64,000 nucleotides of DNA, from positions 22,665,325 to 22,729,324 of the forward strand of contig CM053256.1 in assembly GCA_028583405.1 (NCBI GenBank). The letters are read 5' to 3'. Positions within the stretch are counted from its first letter, which is position 1; each line of letters begins with the position of its first letter. Shown piece after piece: positions 61,801 through 64,000 of the stretch. The position numbers were made by a program, and so were the translations under genes. Source of the DNA: Pogonophryne albipinna. Taxonomy: Eukaryota; Chordata; Actinopteri; Perciformes; Artedidraconidae. The notes below the pieces were generated by a model. That model ran no database searches. It had not been told where the DNA came from and was given only the letters and a program-made list of their open reading frames with translations.

Positions 61801-64000
61801 TCAAGGCTCTGTCGGATTGTTTCTGATTCGCTCCGACTGGCATTAAGATCTAAAACTGCCTGCTGAGCGTCATTAAGCGCTGCCGTGACATCGCTGATGT
61901 CGCTCCAGAACTTCATGGCGAGATCCAAGAGTTTGAGCAGCCAGCTTTCTCTCTCCTGGGCCTGAGTATGTGTGTCATCCCAAAGCTGGGAGAGGCTGGA
62001 CACGCGCTCCTGGATTGCTAAAATCACAAGGATATAACAGGAATTTTCTTTAGAATCTGCCTTTTTCTTGCATAACCAATGCTACTTTTAGTCCATTGTG
62101 TACCAGGACAGTATCATATGAGGAAACCCTGAGTACGATAAAATAAATTATGGTGATACATTGTTTTGATACATTTTTTGTGTAAAATCTGATCTAAATT
62201 GTTCTTTCTCCCGTGCTGATGACTTAAAAGAAGACGATCATTTCAAGTTCCTTGATTATTATTTTTGCATTAAAAACATGTTTTTCTTGCCAGGTGAGTT
62301 GTTGTTTTTTCTGTCAAGAAAATGCATCTTGTTTGATGTTGTAATACTCATTTTGTACCACAAGAAGCTCAAATGCACCAATACCCCATGTACTATATAG
62401 GACCAAAAACATTCATGTTTTCTATCATTTAAGTTTGAAATTCTCCATGCACTCCAAACACAAGGTATATTTATTTAAAATTCAAATAAAAAACGTGGCA
62501 TTAATGTTACATGCTCACATCAAATGGTTGTTAAAAATGCATTGAGAAATTCTAAACTTACCTAGAAGAAAACACGAGTAGTAATACTTTGTATAATGGG
62601 GTAGAGGTGCTCTTCAGCCTCGTGTGGCTAAAATCAGTATTACAACAATAAATACATTTCATATTACAGATTTTAATAGTAAAGGAAAAAAGTATTCTGG
62701 TAAAACTTTATTTTCCCGTTTGGTAAAAAAAAAGAAAATGGCCTGGCAAAACCTGTTATTTAACCTGAGTTTAAATAATAAACACAGAAGAGAAACAATT
62801 TCAATCAGACTTTGAAAAAAGATCACCAATATCATTATTTTCACAATTGCTGTCTTTGGCTTCCATACAATCTGTATACAAACAATATCGATTCTTAAGA
62901 GATCATTACCTGTGCCCACAGATCCATCCCCAGCTGCCTGAGTGTTAGCCAGCAGTTCGTCGGCCTGTGTCCTGACGCTGCCCAGGCCCAGCTGCAGCTT
63001 GGACAGCTCGGCCAGGCTGTGCTTGTTGTCCTGCAGCTGCTCCTGGATCCTGGGGGTGAGGCCCTGAAGAGAGGTGACCGTCTCTATGCGACTGTGCAGG
63101 CGCTCAAGACTCTCTCTGATGAGGTTTATCCTCTCATTCAGCTATAGATACACAAAAATACATGATGTTTAGTTTTTGTTGTGTATTACTAGTGTTAACA
63201 TTAGCATTTGCTTCATCATCCAAGCATTAAGTGTTAATTTTGTGACGAAATATTATATATATTCTTATTCCTGTGTCAAATGTCTTGTTAGTTGTTTTTC
63301 TTTAACATTCTGTTTTAATTTACTAAAAGTCTGGACAATTTGGTATAATGTTAGTCAAATAAAACAGTAACTATTTCAGTAGTAAGTCAATGAAATCCTG
63401 TCATATTAGTCCTTTTGTCATGAAATTGTATTAAAAATGTCAGGCCATCTGATTAATATTGTCCTAATATCCCCTGTTTTCATTCTAAGTTGTGCGGTAC
63501 AGCTGATACAATATAAAAAGTTACATTTATATTAAGCAATTAAATAACTACGACTGCTCTTATTGTGTGCTGCAGTTTAGATTTCACACGAGCAACACAG
63601 GTGACAGAACAGCTGCATCGGGAAAACAATGTATTTAATTTGAAGTTTTTATTTCTTAAGCTACATTCAGTCTCTTTTTGCAGTGATAATGCTTGTGATT
63701 TTGTCACAGTTGGTCATGGAAATAAAAGTTGTAGACAAATGTTGTCATACTTTGCATTTATAGAAATGTCCACTGCTGATATTCTTACCTGTGTGAATCG
63801 AGGTAAGGACTCCTCGAGAACATTAGCAGTCTCTTTGACCCGGTCTCTGATGGCTCTATGCTGCTCTTCTGCCTCCGTAGCCCTTCGACAGAACTCTTCC
63901 CCCTGAACGGGGTTAAGCTCTGACAAGCGTTTCGCCAGAGAGCATAATCGTGCTATCAAGGGTCTGTGTTCAGCTATAGACTCCCTCAGCCCCTTTGTAG
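46637..64000 (-). CDS. Spectraplakin C-terminal part (MACF1/dystonin-like), partial
   Basis: Giant cytoskeletal linker joining actin and microtubules; only the C-terminal half of the rod and the microtubule-binding end are in the window, and the gene continues past 64000. The joined exons are collinear with the human MACF1 C-terminus as I remember it: spectrin repeats (for example [39 protein letters not shown]), then [19 protein letters not shown]. Two canonical EF hands follow ([12 protein letters not shown] and [12 protein letters not shown]), then a GAS2 domain ([12 protein letters not shown] ... [20 protein letters not shown]) and a short Ser-rich tail. The repeats total about 1,150 residues. 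Many exons are multiples of three in phase 0. Sequence divergence (for example [16 protein letters not shown] versus MACF1's RRIDKDQDGKITRQEF) suggests an extra or fast-evolving paralogue, so no symbol is given. Confidence 0.9.
47604..47749 (-). CDS. Spectraplakin exon, Ser-rich tail after GAS2
   Basis: Acceptor TCGCCAACAG above 47749. Encodes [20 protein letters not shown] then [20 protein letters not shown] and TRK. The KGRTN block is the known continuation in MACF1/dystonin. The only donor in frame is AAG|GCAAGC (a GC-AG intron); without it the frame ends nine codons later (ASQPLRPVI, stop). Confidence 0.85.
48486..48516. repeat. Short palindrome, 15-bp arms
   Basis: CAGATTTGTTTTTGT (48486-48500) pairs perfectly with ACAAAAACAAATCTG (48502-48516). 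Located in a spectraplakin intron; probably incidental. Confidence 0.8.
48768..48885 (-). CDS. Spectraplakin exon, second half of GAS2 domain
   Basis: Acceptor TCATTTGCAG above 48885, donor GAG|GTCAGT below 48768. Encodes [19 protein letters not shown] then [19 protein letters not shown]. This is the invariant microtubule-binding GAS2 core, ending in phase 1. Confidence 0.95.
48982..49056 (-). CDS. Spectraplakin exon, first half of GAS2 domain
   Basis: Acceptor CTCTTTAG above 49056, donor AGG|GTGAGT below 48982. 25 codons, [20 protein letters not shown] then ANRYR. The CxC motif of the GAS2 (GAR) domain is kept. The exon ends directly after YR, where mammalian MACF1 continues FFLGNQ. Confidence 0.92.
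49150..49304 (-). CDS. Spectraplakin exon with second EF hand
   Basis: Acceptor CCACATGTAG above 49304, donor GAG|GTATGA below 49150. Encodes [20 protein letters not shown] then [17 protein letters not shown]. The loop [12 protein letters not shown] is a complete EF-hand pattern (Asn at position 3). Confidence 0.95.
49916..50078 (-). CDS. Spectraplakin exon with first EF hand
   Basis: Acceptor AATTCTTGACAG above 50078, donor CTA|GTAAGA below 49916. Encodes [19 protein letters not shown] then [20 protein letters not shown]. The calcium loop [12 protein letters not shown] keeps Asp at 1, 3 and 5, Gly at 6, Ile at 8 and Glu at 12. Confidence 0.95.
50165..50331 (-). CDS. Spectraplakin exon, final spectrin repeat
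   Basis: Acceptor CTCCATCCAG above 50331, donor GAG|GTTATT below 50165. Encodes [18 protein letters not shown] then [20 protein letters not shown], matching the MACF1 block WQQVWLLALERRRKL. Confidence 0.92.
50456..50570 (-). CDS. Spectraplakin exon, linker after last spectrin-repeat helix
   Basis: Acceptor CATCTCTGCAG above 50570, donor CTA|GTAAGC below 50456. Encodes [20 protein letters not shown] then [15 protein letters not shown], corresponding to MACF1 [21 protein letters not shown]. Ends in phase 1. Confidence 0.9.
50605..51020 (+). mobile_element. LINE 3' end fragment
   Basis: Encodes a short remnant resembling the end of a fish LINE ORF2 ([16 protein letters not shown]). Ends TTTCCCCTCTGTGGGACTAATAAAGGTATTCTGATTCTGA, a common fish CR1/L2-like LINE tail with a microsatellite-like end. 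Sits in a spectraplakin intron, antisense to the gene. Confidence 0.7.
51096..51284 (-). CDS. Spectraplakin exon, spectrin repeat
   Basis: Acceptor CTGAATCAG above 51284, donor GTG|GTACGA below 51096. 63 codons, [20 protein letters not shown] then [20 protein letters not shown], aligning with MACF1 VLAWAKQHQQRL...LLAWLQWAETTL. Confidence 0.92.
51359..52275. mobile_element. Fish interspersed repeat cluster (TTAAAGTGGACCTATTATGC start)
   Basis: Begins with TTAAAGTGGACCTATTATGC, an end I associate with a common fish MITE. It runs into blocks with two ACCAAATGTCAGA copies and AGGGGGCGCTATAGAGG. The matching right end was not found, so the element may be truncated or be two fragments; limits are approximate. 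Confidence 0.4.
52495..52638 (-). CDS. Spectraplakin exon, spectrin repeat part
   Basis: Acceptor CCCTCTGAAG above 52638, donor GAG|GTGAGC below 52495. 48 codons, [20 protein letters not shown] then [20 protein letters not shown], matching the MACF1 [22 protein letters not shown] block. Confidence 0.93.
52794..53142. mobile_element. MITE with ACGGCCCGTCCACACTACAGCTT inverted ends
   Basis: A 23-bp perfect inverted repeat begins at 52794 (ACGGCCCGTCCACACTACAG...) and ends at 53142 (...GTAGTGTGGACGGGCCGT). The interior has repeated AAGCTTC/GAAGCTT blocks and a hairpin (AAAAGTTGA ... TCAACTTTT near 52976-53000). No coding capacity. It is inserted in a spectraplakin intron; I saw no clear target duplication. 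Confidence 0.85.
53967..54092 (-). CDS. Spectraplakin exon, spectrin repeat part
   Basis: Acceptor CTTCGTTAG above 54092, donor GAG|GTCAGA below 53967. 42 codons, [20 protein letters not shown] then [19 protein letters not shown]. Confidence 0.9.
54758..54952 (-). CDS. Spectraplakin exon, spectrin repeat
   Basis: Acceptor CTCGTAG above 54952, donor CAG|GTAGGT below 54758. 65 codons, [20 protein letters not shown] then [20 protein letters not shown]. Confidence 0.93.
55293..55452 (-). CDS. Spectraplakin exon, spectrin repeat
   Basis: Acceptor GCTTTTGCAG above 55452, donor AAG|GTAAAA below 55293. Encodes [20 protein letters not shown] then [20 protein letters not shown], nearly identical to MACF1/dystonin [14 protein letters not shown]...PQLAEDQPVHGD. 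This is the strongest family anchor in the rod. Confidence 0.95.
56008..56177 (-). CDS. Spectraplakin exon, spectrin repeat
   Basis: Acceptor TATAATCAG above 56177, donor GAG|GTATGG below 56008. Encodes [20 protein letters not shown] then [18 protein letters not shown]. It is 170 nt long and ends in phase 2, complementing the next exon. Confidence 0.9.
56259..56378 (-). CDS. Spectraplakin exon, spectrin repeat part
   Basis: Acceptor ATATTTTAG above 56378, donor AAG|GTGCAG below 56259. 40 codons, [20 protein letters not shown] then [11 protein letters not shown]. Confidence 0.88.
56474..56680 (-). CDS. Spectraplakin exon, spectrin repeat
   Basis: Acceptor CTTGCACAG above 56680, donor CAG|GTATAA below 56474. 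69 codons, [20 protein letters not shown] then [20 protein letters not shown]. Confidence 0.9.
56770..56925 (-). CDS. Spectraplakin exon, spectrin repeat
   Basis: Acceptor GTTCCCACAG above 56925, donor AAA|GTAAGT below 56770. 52 codons, [20 protein letters not shown] then [16 protein letters not shown], resembling the MACF1 block ALNLAMEFHNSLQDF...LDTVLFQIDEHK. Confidence 0.9.
57006..57176 (-). CDS. Spectraplakin exon, spectrin repeat
   Basis: Acceptor CCTCAACAG above 57176, donor AAG|GTAAGT below 57006. 57 codons, [20 protein letters not shown] then [17 protein letters not shown]. Confidence 0.9.
57280..57408 (-). CDS. Spectraplakin exon, spectrin repeat part
   Basis: Acceptor TATGTTTGCAG above 57408, donor ATG|GTAAAA below 57280. 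43 codons, [20 protein letters not shown] then [12 protein letters not shown], matching the MACF1 EIEDLQQWL...ETAKEQLNVHM region. Confidence 0.88.
58308..58532 (+). pseudogene. Short open frame inside a DNA transposon, possible remnant
   Basis: 74 codons starting [17 protein letters not shown] and ending [21 protein letters not shown] donor-like GTAAGA overlaps the end of the frame (AAGTCAAG|GTAAGA). I do not recognise the protein. The location inside a mobile element suggests a relic of transposon coding sequence, or chance. Confidence 0.3.
58682..59024. mobile_element. Nested TTAA-flanked MITE, AGGTGGGGTAGGTAA ends
   Basis: TTAA at 58678-58681 and 59025-59028 surround the imperfect inverted ends AGGTGGGGTAGGTAA and TTACCTACCCCGCCACCT. 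Sub-terminal GAGAAACCGGC / GCTGGTTTCTC also pairs. Nested inside the larger element at 57744-59109, so it inserted later. Confidence 0.75.
59217..59414 (-). CDS. Spectraplakin exon, spectrin repeat
   Basis: Acceptor CTCCTACAG above 59414, donor CAG|GTGACG below 59217. 66 codons, [20 protein letters not shown] then [20 protein letters not shown]. Confidence 0.9.
60070..60225 (-). CDS. Spectraplakin exon, spectrin repeat
   Basis: Acceptor AAAAATTAG above 60225, donor AAG|GTTGGT below 60070. 52 codons, [20 protein letters not shown] then [12 protein letters not shown], a close match to the MACF1 segment LGQFQHALDELLAWL...EIELAKHH. Confidence 0.9.
60386..60550 (-). CDS. Spectraplakin exon, spectrin repeat
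   Basis: Acceptor TTTCCTCAG above 60550, donor CAG|GTGAGA below 60386. 55 codons, [20 protein letters not shown] then [16 protein letters not shown]. Confidence 0.87.
60722..60823 (-). CDS. Spectraplakin exon, spectrin repeat part
   Basis: Acceptor CTTAAAG above 60823, donor AAG|GTGAGT below 60722. 34 codons, [17 protein letters not shown] then [12 protein letters not shown], like MACF1 GLFDWLDSAE...LETVKQQL. Confidence 0.85.
61384..61485 (-). CDS. Spectraplakin exon, spectrin repeat part
   Basis: Acceptor CTTCTAG above 61485, donor CAG|GTGAGT below 61384. 34 codons, [20 protein letters not shown] then ALHYQDTMQ. Confidence 0.85.
61578..61700 (-). CDS. Spectraplakin exon, spectrin repeat part
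   Basis: Acceptor ACTTATAG above 61700, donor GAA|GTAAGA below 61578. 123 nt (41 codons), [20 protein letters not shown] then [11 protein letters not shown]. Confidence 0.85.
61791..62017 (-). CDS. Spectraplakin exon, spectrin repeat
   Basis: Acceptor GATTTTAG above 62017, donor CAG|GTTTGT below 61791. Encodes [20 protein letters not shown], then [20 protein letters not shown], with the conserved Trp residues of spectrin helices. Confidence 0.87.
62910..63141 (-). CDS. Spectraplakin exon, spectrin repeat
   Basis: Acceptor TATCTATAG above 63141, donor ACAG|GTAATG below 62910. Encodes [20 protein letters not shown], then [20 protein letters not shown]. It is 232 nt long and ends in phase 1, matching the next exon. 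Confidence 0.87.
63789..64000 (-). CDS. Spectraplakin exon, spectrin repeat (continues beyond window)
   Basis: Open to the right edge. Encodes [18 protein letters not shown], then [18 protein letters not shown] and [12 protein letters not shown]. Donor CAG|GTAAGA below 63789. The heptad-like pattern and the RPLIARL...LPRFTQ order match MACF1 spectrin repeats. Confidence 0.85.

Overview
The window looks like nuclear DNA of a ray-finned (teleost) fish. The vertebrate genes have short GT-AG-bounded exons and large introns, there are CA/TG microsatellites hundreds of bases long, and the DNA is peppered with short TTAA-flanked and hAT-type non-autonomous DNA transposons plus LINE 3' tails typical of fish. 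There are no bacterial-style operons, CRISPR arrays, rRNA or tRNA genes that I could support.

Three protein-coding genes are present. (1) On the + strand, positions 1-25151 hold the last two coding exons of an NFAT transcription factor, best matched to nfatc1. One large exon (312-965) and one tiny terminal exon (25096-25151) are separated by a 24-kb intron full of repeats, and a long AU-rich 3' UTR probably runs to about 26.9 kb. (2) On the - strand, 36041-38629 holds a complete three-exon coding sequence (456 residues) for an SLC52-family riboflavin transporter, closest to SLC52A3. (3) On the - strand, from the right edge down to about 46.6 kb, lie 27 to 28 exons forming the C-terminal part of a spectraplakin (MACF1/dystonin family). 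They encode roughly ten spectrin repeats, two EF hands, a GAS2 domain and a short, divergent tail. The gene enters from beyond position 64000.

The 26.9-35.7 kb interval and the 38.7-45 kb interval are intergenic or untranslated. They hold a minisatellite, a hAT-like element, a perfect 41-bp-arm hairpin, another hAT-like element with AT-rich palindromes, and a TTAA-bounded MITE. No operon-like functional link joins the three genes: one is a calcium/calcineurin-responsive transcription factor, one a plasma-membrane vitamin transporter and one a cytoskeletal cross-linker.

The most interesting points are in the spectraplakin. It is collinear with MACF1 but clearly divergent. Its GAS2 domain lacks about six residues after the YR motif, exactly at a splice junction. 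It uses a probable GC-AG intron near its end. Its tail lacks the Gly-Ser-Arg-rich region and the SxIP EB1-binding motif known in mammalian MACF1/dystonin, and its possible stop codon overlaps a plausible splice acceptor. I did not find a convincing wholly new biological system. All exon limits were read by eye from splice signals, reading frame and remembered family sequences, without alignment or transcript evidence.
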